From Xanthostigma xanthostigma (lineage: Eukaryota > Arthropoda > Insecta > Raphidioptera > Raphidiidae): a stretch of 64,000 nt of DNA. The position numbers and the translations under genes were made by a program. This document shows positions 22,143-32,929 of this stretch, piece after piece. The DNA is taken from contig OY754467.1 in assembly GCA_963575645.1 (NCBI GenBank), forward strand, positions 5,952,001 to 6,016,000, written 5' to 3'. Every line of letters begins with the position of its first letter. The stretch's first letter is position 1. The notes under the pieces were generated by a model. That model was given only the letters and a program-made list of their open reading frames with translations, had not been told where the DNA came from and made no database searches.

Positions 22143-22796
22143 TCTATACTAATATAAAAAGCTGAAGAGTTTGTTTGTTTGAACGCGCTAATCTCAGAAA
22201 CTACTGGTTCGAATTGAAAAAAAATTTTTTTGTTGGATAGCCCATTTATCGAGGAAGGCTATAGGCTATATAATATTTCGCTATGACCAATTGGAGCGGA
22301 ACATCAATGAAAAATGTTGCAAGATGTATTTCAAAATTAGTCCGTCCGACAAAATATTATCAAGTGAAATGTCTTAACTATACCTATATTGCAATATTAG
22401 CGCACGGCGATTACAGGTCGAATAGCTCAGTCGGTAGAGTGCAAGATTCTTAATGCCAGGGTCTTGGGTTCAAGCCCCGTGTCGGCGAATATATATTTTT
22501 ATTTTTTTAATTTTCTGCATTGCTTTCTTCTAAGGCTTACATTTCAGTTTTTTAAAATTTTATTACGACTAATTAAAATTAAATATGTATTATATGTCTT
22601 GAAAGAAATTTTATTACTTAAAAAAAGTATATAAATACTGCTTTTTAACGACAAAAACTTTTGAACGGTAACTCCGATCATTATAAAGTTTGGACCCAAC
22701 ATTCATCTCGGTAAACTAAGATGAATGTGCGTACTCATGTCCCTTTCTTCCCCATTCGTTCTTTTGCACCCGGGTGAAACCGGGCGGGACCGCTAG
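22143..22796 (+). mobile_element. Non-autonomous Helitron, copy B
   Basis: It starts TCTATACTAATATAAAAAGC after A and ends GGCGGGACCGCTAG before T. It is 654 bp and colinear with copy A, including a tRNA-Lys-like insert at the same relative place and the block TTTGGACCCAACATTCATCT. Confidence 0.9.
22416..22488 (+). repeat. tRNA-Lys-like segment inside Helitron B
   Basis: ATAGCTCAGTCGGTAGAG is a good box A/D-arm. The loop TTCTTAA keeps the CTT anticodon of tRNA-Lys; GGGTTCAAGCCCC is box B. The anticodon and acceptor stems pair poorly, so this is a relic of a tRNA or SINE. Confidence 0.65.
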
Positions 22797-23044
22797 TAAC
22801 ATGATAAAATTTCAAAAATAAAGTGACTCACCTCTATAATAAAAATTACCGACATTTTTTCCACACTATCTTATCATTACTTGGCGTTTTTTAGTATCTA
22901 CGTTTTACAGAATTACTGTGCCTATACGTATGACAAAGTCAATAAATAATAAAACATGATAATAATCATAAGAATCCATACTTAACATTATCTATAATAG
23001 TGAGTTTTATTCAAATCTTTGATTAACGTCTGATTAGAACTCTT

Positions 23045-23116
23045 CAATAAATAAAATTATCGACCAATTCTTCAGACAATATTGTCTGAAAAATTGGTCG
23101 ATAATTTTATTTATTG
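23045..23116. repeat. Small palindrome
   Basis: CAATAAATAAAATTATCGAC and its reverse complement flank TTCAGACAATATTGTCTGAA. The AAATAAAATTATCGACCAAT text also occurs at 17748. Confidence 0.8.
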
Positions 23117-23327
23117 ATTAGTCAGTTTTATTGTAATTCGAATTAATTGAGGAGCGAATTATTTATAAAAAATTGAATAACGCATTAAATCATCAGTAAT
23201 ACGAAGTAAAACTTGACAGCGTGACTCATTTGTCACATGTTAAATAAATTTCACGTTTTTTGCCGTATTTAAAAGTTAATTCACTATACTTAAAACAAAA
23301 AAAAAATACATTTACCTATATGTATAT

Positions 23328-24607
23328 GTTACCGGCCAAACCCGATTTCAGGACAAACTAGTTCAGCCTAGGCCAAACTAGTTTGGCCTAAGGTCGATAG
23401 GACAAACTAGTTTAGCCTAGGCCAAACTAGTCTGGCCTAAGCTCGATAGGACAAACTAGTTTAGCCTAGGCTAAACTAGTTTAGGAAAATTATCATGATT
23501 TTTTAAAATAATAATAATAAAGTTCATTGTCATTCGTACAATAATTAATGTACATATTGACAGTCAAAGAATTCTTTTATGCTGGAGAAACAATTTTCTA
23601 ATAAAAATTTCTTTACCTTTCTTTTAAAATTTCTTGATTCTAAAATTCTTGTTTCGAGTGGTAATTTATTAAAACATTGTAGGTATACCATAAAAATTTG
23701 GTATGTATGTAGTCTTAGCATATTTGTGTAATGGTAGGCAGAGATTTAACTTTTTTCTAGTATCATGACTATGAATCACAGTATGATCATTAAAAATTAT
23801 TGTTCATATTATTTTTAACAATCATTAAACAGCTGTATAATATGTATTGACATGGCTTTGACATATACCATAAAGTTTTGATTTTAGCAGTATATTTAAT
23901 TAAACCCAATGTGCATGAAAGATTTTATCTTACGGTTTTGTTTTTAAAAACCTTTGGACCGTTAGACGTATAGTTTTTGAGTTATTGGATATTAAAAATT
24001 CAGTTTCTAATATACGGTAAATGAGATAATATCCAATTTTCAAGTTTTAGTTATGTACATTATCTGGTTTTCATGGTGATATAATTCAAATCTAGAAAAT
24101 AGAGATTTTGTGAGTTGTTTCGAAAATTTTTAATTAATATTTCTCCAAAACTGCACGGGAAAGTTTAGTTTTTTTAATTTTTACGTTATCTAAAAGAGTC
24201 AAACTTTCGAATAAGCATTTTTTTTTAAATTTTTCTATAGCCAATTTGGTTTAATCTTATTTTTATATACACTTCCGGTCTGTCTTCTCATTTATCATTG
24301 TGTTAAAAATCTCATTTTTAATATTTAATTACTTGAAAACTAGACGGCCAATGTTTTTTAAAAAATGCAGTTGAATGTATGAGATATCCATAATTACAAA
24401 ATTTCAGCGTATACTCTATACATTGTTCTATCGGGTGTATAACCTTAAAACTTTCTTTTGTTGCAAAAACACTTCCTATCTTTGTCTTTCTATACCTATT
24501 CGAATCGGCAACATTAGTCCGGAGTAGGCCATACTAGTTTATCCTAGGACAAACTAGTTTGGCCTAGGCTGAACTAGTTTGTCCTGAAATCGGGTTTGGC
24601 CGGTAAC
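23328..24607. mobile_element. 1.28-kb element with GTTACCGGCC inverted ends and ACTAGT-rich subterminal repeats
   Basis: The first ~57 bp at each end are identical when reversed: GTTACCGGCCAAACCCGATT, then TCAGGACAAACTAGTTCAGC. Next to them are several copies of a unit built on (A/G)GGACAAACTAGTTTAGCCTA / GGCCAAACTAGTTTGGCC, four to five on the left and two to three on the right. The interior has no transposase I recognise; it contains a LINE fragment at 23545-23767. The flanks are ATAT on both sides, so a target duplication cannot be separated from the ends. The superfamily is unassigned. Confidence 0.82.
23545..23767 (-). pseudogene. CR1-like LINE C-terminal fragment inside the GTTACCGGCC element
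   Basis: On the minus strand: HDTRKKLNLCLPLHKYAKTT, then a one-base frameshift, then FNKLPLETRILESRNFKRKV ... LLENCFSS and a stop at 23545. The TR...L.LP.H and FNKLP motifs are the end of CR1-type reverse transcriptases. An AACTTTATTATTATTATT-type tail follows at about 23500-23520. This is a different LINE lineage from those at 6748 and 10886. Confidence 0.75.
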
Positions 24608-25242
24608 ATATATACTTACATGATTATGAAACGCCATCTTTATTTATGGCGTAATGATGGACGTGTAATAAAAAAACTCTACGTGCATTTACATAAATAA
24701 TTCGCCATTATATTTATTTATGGTTTGAAATTATAATTCTTAAAATGGCTCTGTATCTGTACGGCTGTATTTGCTGTATTGTTTACGGAAACGTAATAAT
24801 AAACGATCTTGAATACCAGCAGTTTCAAAAGTGTTTTCAACCAGATTCACTTTGCAAAAAGATATTTTTTAATTAATTTAGTTTCTTTTTCATTTATACA
24901 ACTTGCCATGGCGTATCGTTTCGTGTATTCAAATTGTCTATACATATAGGTATATAAAAATCTCGTGATTTTTATGCAATTTTTTGTGTATACTTGGTAA
25001 GTCTGAGAATAGGTCGTAGGCTATTTTTTATACCCCTAGGTGATAAGGGTGGCCCTCTTCAGATTTTTTTTTTAATTTTTTTGTACAATTTTTTTTTATT
25101 TTTAATAATTTACCACTAAAAAATACTTATAACCCTAAATTTTCACCGTTCTACCACCAACCCCTATTTTTTAATAGCGATATTAGTATTTTTACTTTCA
25201 TCCACAGATGCGCAATAGGGTTGCAAGATGGCAATATAACGG

Positions 25243-25515
25243 TAAATTTTTTTTGTTGAATAGCCCATTTATCGAGGAAGGCTATAGGCTATATAATATC
25301 ACGCTACGACCAATAGGAGCGGAGCATCAATGAAAAATGTTGAAAAATATAACTGAAAATTTGTCCGTCCGACAAAAACTTTTGAACGGTAACTCCAATC
25401 ATCATGAAATTTGGACACAACATTCATCTTGGTAAACTAAGATGAACGCGCGTACTCATGTCCATCCACCCCATTCGTTCTTTTGCACCCGGGTGAAACC
25501 GGGCGGGACCGCTAG
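25243..25515 (+). mobile_element. 5'-truncated Helitron, copy C
   Basis: From TTTTTTTGTTGAATAGCCC it matches the middle and end of copies A and B and closes in GGCGGGACCGCTAG before T. The 5' end and the tRNA-like insert are absent. A fragment with the family's 5' half (AAAGCTGGAG ... CGCTAATCTCAGG) follows directly at 25516-25620, so two copies sit head to tail. Confidence 0.75.
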
Positions 25516-25620
25516 TATTACTATAACAAAGCTGGAGAATTTGTATAAATACGCTAATCTCAGGAAATACTTATCCTATTTGAAAAATTATTTTTGCGTT
25601 AGATAGCCATATAACTTCAT

Positions 25621-26480
25621 GCAATGATCTAAAGAGCGGCGACGACGCGTTGAGTCGGGAGCCGGTTAGCCGCACGCCGAGAATCAAACATTACCGAGAA
25701 GGGCCGAACTGTGAATTCCCAGGTCAGCGAGGTACCATGCCGTTCGGCTCAGACATGTGGTCGGCTCTTTATGCAACAGTTGTGCTACAGCAAACTAATT
25801 TTTGTAGATTTTTTTGGATAATTTGCATTAATTAATCATTAATGTATTACAGAAAATCGTTCCACATAAAATGCAATATAGTTTGTATGCATTTAATATG
25901 GAATATAGTGCCCATGGTGAGAGTTGAAGCCAGGCACGTCATCAATAATATGGTAGTGAACGCCTACTTGCCCGCAGACAGTGGCGTGTGGAATAAATTC
26001 GACATATCCATTTATAACGGTAGGTGGAATAAAAATAAACACTCGACGCACATGGATCTCCGAAACAGCCAATCGCAAGCTAGAAGGCGGGCGCAATGCA
26101 TTGACGTCACTATGACGCGGTGGCTTCATCTTTCGCCGCAGCTATTCTAATACATTAACGATAAAACTCGTGTATATATTGCGGCTTACATGAAATTCGC
26201 TGTATAAGTATACTGGAGCAGATTAGAATTTATTAAATTATAAAATTTTGTAAATTATTAACTCTAATTTAATTTTCAATGTTGTCTTAGAACTTAGAAC
26301 ATATTCGGTAACAAATGAACAATGTTTTATTCTAATGTTCAACGATAAAAAAGACAAAACGTGATTGCATACGTATCAACAATACGAATGATGACATTAA
26401 TGATAATAGAGTTCAATAGTTGGCAAAACCAAAAGTGCACATCCCGCAAGTTTTCCACTGTATGATAAAAAAATAACAAT
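25621..26480. other. Unassigned stretch of higher GC, no firm gene
   Basis: 25635-25770 and 25910-26130 are GC-richer than the surroundings and open in several frames on both strands, but I recognise no domain. Possible degraded transposon or exon remnants. Confidence 0.3.
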
Positions 26481-26499
26481 TAAAAAATATTTTTAATAA

Positions 26500-26745
26500 A
26501 TTTAAAAAGATTTAAAAATTTAAAGAAAGAAATTGAAAAATTTTTTTTTTTAAGTTTGCAAAAATAAAAAAAATTAAGAACTATACATAATATAATATAA
26601 TAATTAATATCAAGTGGAATAAAATAAAACAAAATAAAAAGAAAAAAAAGAAAAAAAATATCAATGGTTTCGTAAGGAATCGAACCCAGGACCTTGCCCT
26701 TGAAGATCCAACGGCATAACCATTGCGCCACGGCGGCCTAATACG
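26500..26745 (-). mobile_element. tRNA-derived SINE-like element
   Basis: On the minus strand a tRNA-like head (26668-26740) carries GTGGCGCAATGGTTATGCC (box A) and GGTTCGATTCC (box B). It is followed by a strongly A/T-rich body and an A/T tail to about 26500. The acceptor end does not pair, so a true tRNA gene is unlikely. Confidence 0.6.
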
Positions 26746-26979
26746 ATAGTGGTGTTATCACGGTATACAAGTGTAGCACTTGTTTTATGGATTACACTAT
26801 ATTTACAAATTGTTTTTAAACTTTTAGCTGTCAAAAATAATAAAAAATAAAACTGTTTATAAAAATTAAACTACTGAACACATTTTAGTGAATTTAAATA
26901 GGGTTCTGGTCTGATAGTAAACAAAGTGAATAAAATATAACCCAAGGCAATCCGACCAAAATTGCGATCTGTAGAGTCG

Positions 26980-27086
26980 TGACGTACGTACGTACATACG
27001 TACGTACATACGTACGTACATACGTACGTACATACGTACGTACATACGTACGTACATACGTACGTACATACGTACGTACATACGTA
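26980..27086. repeat. 12-bp tandem repeat (ACGTACGTACAT)n
   Basis: About nine near-perfect units. All frames across it are open only because the repeat lacks stops; the Tyr/Val/Thr-rich translations are not proteins. Confidence 0.95.
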
Positions 27087-27678
27087 CAGACCAACCGACA
27101 ACTGCTGTTTGTGATTTTCAATTACAATTTTAATAGTATTTATGAACTCAAATTGATTTAAAAATGGTTCTATTGTATAGATTAGAATCTCCTCTTTTCA
27201 AAAAGCTTCAATTTGAATGGATTTCGTGTGAAATTAACTTAGATATAACTTCTTATATGATCGAAAGTCAGCTCTGACGCACAAAGCGATAATAAAGCAC
27301 ATACCGCTAGTTTAGCGGTATGTGCAATTAACCGACGACTTAAATGGCCTTAAAACTGAACATTCAGTGCTCTGTGATTTATTTATAATAAATGTTCAAT
27401 TCAATGTGCGCACAGCTGCAGTATATACCGTACCAATTAGTTAAAATACTAATTTCAATATGTCTTTGCTAAAATTTGTGGTCTGGCAAGACAACTATAG
27501 ATTCAAAGTAAAAAGAAAAAAATTGTCAGTTAAATTTCAAAAGATCCCGCACAAACGTTATGGGATTTGGGTTTCGGTTAAATTGAACGAAAATTGTTTT
27601 ATTTTATAGTTTAAATGTCACTAAGAAAAAGTGTCCATGGGCGCATAGCCTAAACACTAATAGATTTTTAGCTACAGA

Positions 27679-29687
27679 TAGGGATGTTGAAAAAGTATCG
27701 ATATATCGATGTATCGATATTTTTAATTCAAAAAATCGATGTTTTTAGCCGATATATTTTGATCCAATATAGGTCTATAGACACAAAATATCCAATTAGT
27801 CCAGGAGGAATCGGCGCATGAGTATCGAAAACTATTCCACCTCAATTTTTTTATGCGATTCTCTTCAAATTACCCTACTGATGATATAAATGCATGTTGC
27901 CAGGGGGCAACCCCGTGCCATATTGTTTAAACCGAAATTGTTTAAACAATTGCGAGGAATTGTTATTTTTCAACCGGACAAATTTTTTTTGTATTCTTTG
28001 TTAAAATACAATTAAAAAAGGTCCTATGGCTTTTCACGATAAAGTTAATATTTTTAGAGATATCAATTTTTAAAGGTTCGAAAAATCTTAAATTTGGGTA
28101 CTTTTGACCCATGAAAAATATATTAAAAAAAAAAATAAAATATAAATAATGTTTTTTTTTTATTCTTTATACAATAGTTAACAATATCCTTAATTGCGAT
28201 TTCTAAAAATTTAATTATTTATACCTGTTTTTAATTGTTAATTTCGCGCGTTCACAAGTATGCGTTGCTTACCTATAAGTATCGTTGTCTCTCTCTGACT
28301 CATACGCTGCGTCGGTCTCTCGGTGTCCTGAATCATTATTTTACATTTATCTTTTAAACTATTAACTTAATCAGAATTTTTAAAAAGAGCATATTATTAA
28401 AATTACTTTTTTATTGGTTTATATTATTTTTTTGTTATTATTATAGAAATTTATGCATTTTTATTAACAATAATAAAATATAATGGTATTTGAACATTGT
28501 ATGGGATCACAATTATATAAAAATAATAAAAAAATTTTGGTACGCAGTTAAATTTTCAAAGTGAAACATAATAAAATAAAAAAAATACTTATATGTACAT
28601 GTTTTATGGTGTATGTTTAATTGTGTATAAATATGGAAAAGATTTTTTATTTTTGTTTTTTATTTTTTCAAGGGCACTCTTTGTATAAAATCTCAAGATC
28701 TATGTTAGTTATTGTGACAAAATTATTTATTATATAGAGCATTTAAAAAAAAATACAAGTTAGGGCGAGTCAATTTTCAACTGATCGTTCTTTTGTTTTT
28801 TGCTCAGAGTTACTCAGTCTTTTTTATTTCGTTACAGTATTACGATTGTTAAACGAGACAACGATACTTATAGGTAAGCAACGCATACTTGTGAACGCGC
28901 GAAATTAACAATTAAAAACAGGTATAAATAATTAAATTTTTAGAAATCGCAATTAAGGATATTGTTAACTATTGTATAAAGAATAAAAAAAAAAATATTA
29001 TTTATATTTTATTTTTTTTTTTAATATATTTTTCATGGGTCAAAAGTACCCAAATTTAAGATTTTTCGAACCTTTAAAAATTGATATCTCTAAAAATATT
29101 AACTTTATCGTGAAAAGCCATAGGACCTTTTTTAATTGTATTTTAACAAAGAATACAAAAAAAATTTGTCCGGTTGAAAAATAACAATTCCTCGCAATTG
29201 TTTAAACAATTTCGGTTTAAACAATATGGCACGGGGTTGCCCCCTGGCAACATGCATTTATATCATCAGTAGGGTAATTTGAAGAGAATCGCATAAAAAA
29301 ATTGAGGTGGAATAGTTTTCGATACTCATGCGCCGATTCCTCCTGGACTAAATATAGAAAATTGTATCAAAAACGATATATTTTTTTATTTATGTAACTA
29401 AAGTCACTAGAATCCAAAACCGTAAAGAAATACTGGTAAAAATACCTTCATTTTTATTGAGATTTTTGTACATTAAAATAATGTATACATTTTGTATAAA
29501 AATTACTGTTTATAATATTTAAGCTAAATACACTATTATTTTAAAAACGCAAAATCTTTTGAAAATTTGACCGATATATCAATATTTTTTCATCGATATA
29601 TCGACGTCGATATTGATATTTTTATAAATGTCGATATATCGATATTTTTATAAATATCGATATTTTTTTTCACTTCTGACATCCCTA
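27679..29687. mobile_element. hAT-superfamily transposon with 8-bp target duplication GCTACAGA
   Basis: It begins TAGGGATGT and ends ACATCCCTA, the TAGGGATG-type end of hAT elements. It is flanked by GCTACAGA at 27671-27678 and 29688-29695. Subterminal parts are rich in TATCGAT words on both sides. Its interior carries the third element at 27797-29350; the 340 bp beyond that (29351-29687) encode nothing recognisable. Non-autonomous. Confidence 0.9.
27797..29350. mobile_element. 1.55-kb element with ~495-bp almost identical inverted repeats, inside the hAT element
   Basis: The ends GTCCAGGAGGAATCGGCGCA match exactly in reverse, directly inside TA dinucleotides. Arms run 27799-28290 and 28855-29348 with only run-length differences seen. 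The ~565-bp centre (28291-28854) is AT-rich and shows no coding. TA flanks fit a Tc1/mariner-type integration, but no transposase is present. Confidence 0.88.
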
Positions 29688-30119
29688 GCTACAGATATGT
29701 TTAGCGAGATTTTGGATATAGGGATATCCATTGCATTCACAATCTTAAAAAGTCCTAAGCTCCAGAAATATGTTTTCGAGTGCGCTGAATCCGAATATGA
29801 CATTATTATTTTATATAGAGTGACACCTTCCAACATTACCTAGTTTTTGATTAAAAAAAGCACAAAAGTTAAACACTGAACATGTTTGTGAATTCAAAGG
29901 ATATCCCTATATCTAAAATCTCGCTAAACACATCTGTAGCTAAAAATCTATTGGTTTTTAGGCTATGCGCCAAATAGGACACTTTTTCTTAGCGACCATT
30001 AAACTATAAAATAAAACTATTTTCGATGGATTTAACCGAGAGCCAAATCCCATAAGGTTTGTGCGGGATTCTTTATACGTCAAACAGTTTCAGATAAAAT
30101 CGCCTGTGCAGTATTAATA

Positions 30120-30146
30120 AACCGTAAATCCGAGTCGGACCGCTAG
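30120..30146 (+). repeat. Isolated Helitron 3' end
   Basis: CCGAGTCGGACCGCTAG before T, like the ends of the Helitrons at 21567 and 22796. Confidence 0.5.
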
Positions 30147-30164
30147 TATAATAATAAAAAAAAA

Positions 30165-30560
30165 AACTCGGGTCGCAGTGCCAAACCCTGCCAACAATAT
30201 GGCGTATTTGCTAGTACAGATTACAGACATCGTGGTCTTATTATGTAAACTTGAGTTTGTTTTTGGACAAAACAAAACATTTAACCCGTTAATACACCCC
30301 TTAAAATATTCTTTTTTTAATTGCATTATTTATACAAACCCAACATCTGCAGTAAATTAAATACAATCTTCAGTAAGTAAATCCGCGGTATATCTTCGCA
30401 AGCTACTGTTTTCCTAAAATTTGTAAGTCCGGTTCTGTCGGGCCGATTTTAATAAGATTTTAACAGCACATTTCCATCGTTACTTAATAAGGCTTGAGTT
30501 TTAATTTTAAAACGATCCTGAGAATTTTTTCGGTATTTTTGAGCCTAAGAACATTTTTCA
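30165..30560 (+). repeat. Dispersed repeat, inverted relative of 12925-13490
   Basis: AGTGCCAAACCCTGCCAACA through TTAATACACCCCTTAAAAT and CAACATCTGCAG match the other copy in reverse. There is a single unit here, not the tandem pair. Confidence 0.65.
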
Positions 30561-31970
30561 ACATTTAAAAAGGTCCGATTGGGCATTGCGGTAGTGCATT
30601 CCAGCATGTGAACCAAATTTCGTTAAAATCAATCAACTTTTTAGACAGTTGTTGCCCGTACACAGTGATTAATGTATATTAATCTGGGATAGGTATAATA
30701 TATGCATAATATGTGTTATAGTCGTGCCGGAATTTCCAGATGTGCAAAGGTTTCAGTTCCTACGCTCAGAAAGTAATTGTCAGTGTTTCATAGATTTATA
30801 CTTCACAATATTTATGCGTGGGACGGGTATGTTTTACATTGTTTTGTTGCTTTGCCGCTCCATTACGCTTTTTAGTAACTGTGTATGACTCACTGACAAT
30901 TATAATAGCTGATACATTGCAGAGAAATACATTGTTCAACTACAACGGATAGAAACTTAGGGTCCCTCAATTTGTATCCTTATTTTCTCTTTATTTGTTT
31001 AAAATACTGGTAGTTTACTGATAAACGAAAATATAAAATAGTGATTTTCTCGTAAACTGCTCTAACGATTTTATCATATTACTTACTACAATCTGTCATC
31101 TGTTTGGGAAAAATCTATAATTGTAATTTTCTGGAAAGCGGTTTTAACGGTTTTGAATATATATATTTCGTTGGTGACAACTTTACCTTTAATATAAATG
31201 TTTTTTTTATATAATAAGATATTAAAAATTACAATTTCATCGTATTTTGAACACCTTACAGAAAATGTTTTACATCAAAACGTCACAGAAAAAAGTTGTT
31301 GTTTTCATTAATTGGTAGATTGTAAATTATAGACGCCCAACAGTTAAGGTTAGCAGCGTGTATTAGATAATCTTCCTGTCAACAAACGAGTTCGGGTTCC
31401 TGCGGGAATGCAAATTCCCAGTGGCGTATAACTAAACCGTTTGAGGCCCGTGGCAAATTCATCGGATGACTTTGGAGGTTCGGAAAGTGTACTAAAATCG
31501 CAGGTTGAATTTGGATAAAATGTTCTGTTTTAACAATGATTCGTAATATACAACAATATGCGGTACAATAAACTATTATTACTCGAAAATCCATTATGTT
31601 ATTTCTTTGTAACTTTTAGAAAATAACTAGATTTCGGTCAATTATATTATTTAAGTTGTTAATTGGTTTAGATACAGTGGAGAATTAAAATTATTTTTAA
31701 ATTGGAATTTTATAGATTTTTAAATACCTATGCTAATTATGCAGCTTACAAATTATGTGACTACAGTTTTAATAAATAAATAAAGTTGAACTAATTTAAC
31801 TTGTCTAATATTTAAAGTAAGATAATTTTTTGTAAATAATTGTAATTATGTTACACCCGCCCTTAATGTAAAGAACATCAACCAACGTTAGGTATACATT
31901 TTTTTTGTTTAATTTGTGTATGTACTTGAGTAGGACACTTAAATCAAAAACAAAAACTAATAAATTTTAC
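30561..31970. other. Intergenic stretch, short repeat motif only
   Basis: 31318-31362 carries ATTGTAAATTATAGACGC and CAGCGT, shared with 48297-48340 and 58556-58600. No gene was seen. Confidence 0.4.
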
Positions 31971-31973
31971 TAA

Positions 31974-32923
31974 ATGTTAGAATCCTACTGTGCTCACATA
32001 CTTCTCGGGTCGGGGGCCCCCACCGGCGGGGGCCTGTGGCATTTTGCCCGTCCTGCCACCCTATTTGTTACGCCAGTGCTAATTCCAATAAAACAATCGA
32101 ATGCTAACTACATTCCAATGTATTCCCTGAGGGGTATATTAAAACTGGTGGGGATAATTAAACAAAAGAAAAATTGTACTTACCACCGAGCGTCTAAAAT
32201 TTAAAAAAAAACGTTGGATATTATTGTCTCTGTATCTTTAAGCCACTTAAGTCACATTTATTTAATCTTTAACCGAAATTTTTATGTGATATCACATAAT
32301 TAATTAAAACAGTATTAATTAAAGTTCTCTATAGATAATATTGAATATTCAGTTGTCAAAAATTAAAAAAAAAAATAATAAATAAAAACTATTAAATAAT
32401 ACTACTATCATAAACACGCGTGCATGTTGTATGCAATATGTCAATTATAGTGCAATAATTATTAATAAACTTATTTCACAATTCGGTGCATTTTCCGGCA
32501 CTGCCGCGCATAAACACAGCTGATTTAGCAGCCAGCAGCAACACGTCATGCAATAACCAACACGCGAACAATGTCACTTACTCACTGACAAGCCTGACAT
32601 TGACACTATCTCTACCAGATTACACCACACTGCTGCTAGTGTAATATAAAATAAAAATCAGGATCCTTGAAAATGCGCGTCGCTTTGGTTGATACTTTTG
32701 CGCATGCTCCGTATTGGAAAAACGATTCACTGATTCATAACAGTTTTCGTTACAATTTAACGTTGAAAACGAACGGTTACTTCAGATACATCGAGGAAAT
32801 CTACCCAACATTCTGCTGACAGAAAAGGCACAACCTAAACCGTTGGGTCTAGAAGCAGTGACGTAACAATAATAGGGTAGCAGAACGGGCAAAATGCCGG
32901 AGGGGGCCCTTGGTTCCTAACAT
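31974..32923. mobile_element. 950-bp DNA transposon with TAA flanks and GC-rich inverted ends
   Basis: The ends ATGTTAGAATCC / ATGTTAGGAACC are flanked by TAA at 31971-31973 and 32924-32926, as for PIF/Harbinger. Arms of ~100 bp contain GGCATTTTGCCCGT and a G/C run on each side (GGGGGCCCCC at left, GGGGGCCC at right). The frame opening at 31974 is the arm itself, not a gene. No transposase was found. Confidence 0.75.
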
Positions 32924-32929
32924 TAATTA

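Larger units (their letters stand above)
27543..30070. mobile_element. Outer foldback MITE split by a hAT insertion
   Basis: The left arm (27543-27678, continuing at 29696-29729) and right arm (29899-30070) are reverse complements, with shared words ATCCCGCACAAAC, GCGCATAGCCTAAA, AATAGATTTTTAGCTACAGA and ATCTCGCTAAACA. Without the insertion it would be a foldback of roughly 510 bp with a central spacer at 29730-29898. Confidence 0.85.

Noticed and set aside
22416..22488. Functional tRNA-Lys(CTT) gene
   Set aside because: Boxes A and B and the anticodon are kept, but acceptor and anticodon stems do not pair, and it lies inside a Helitron shared with a more degraded copy.
25842..26150. Frames of 102 and 78 codons on opposite strands
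   Set aside because: GC-rich patch with some protein-like text, but no family, splice sites or start signal convinced me.
26866..27161. Overlapping open frames on both strands with Tyr/Val/Thr/Arg repeats
   Set aside because: They are translations of the 12-bp ACGTACGTACAT tandem repeat, which lacks stops in every frame.
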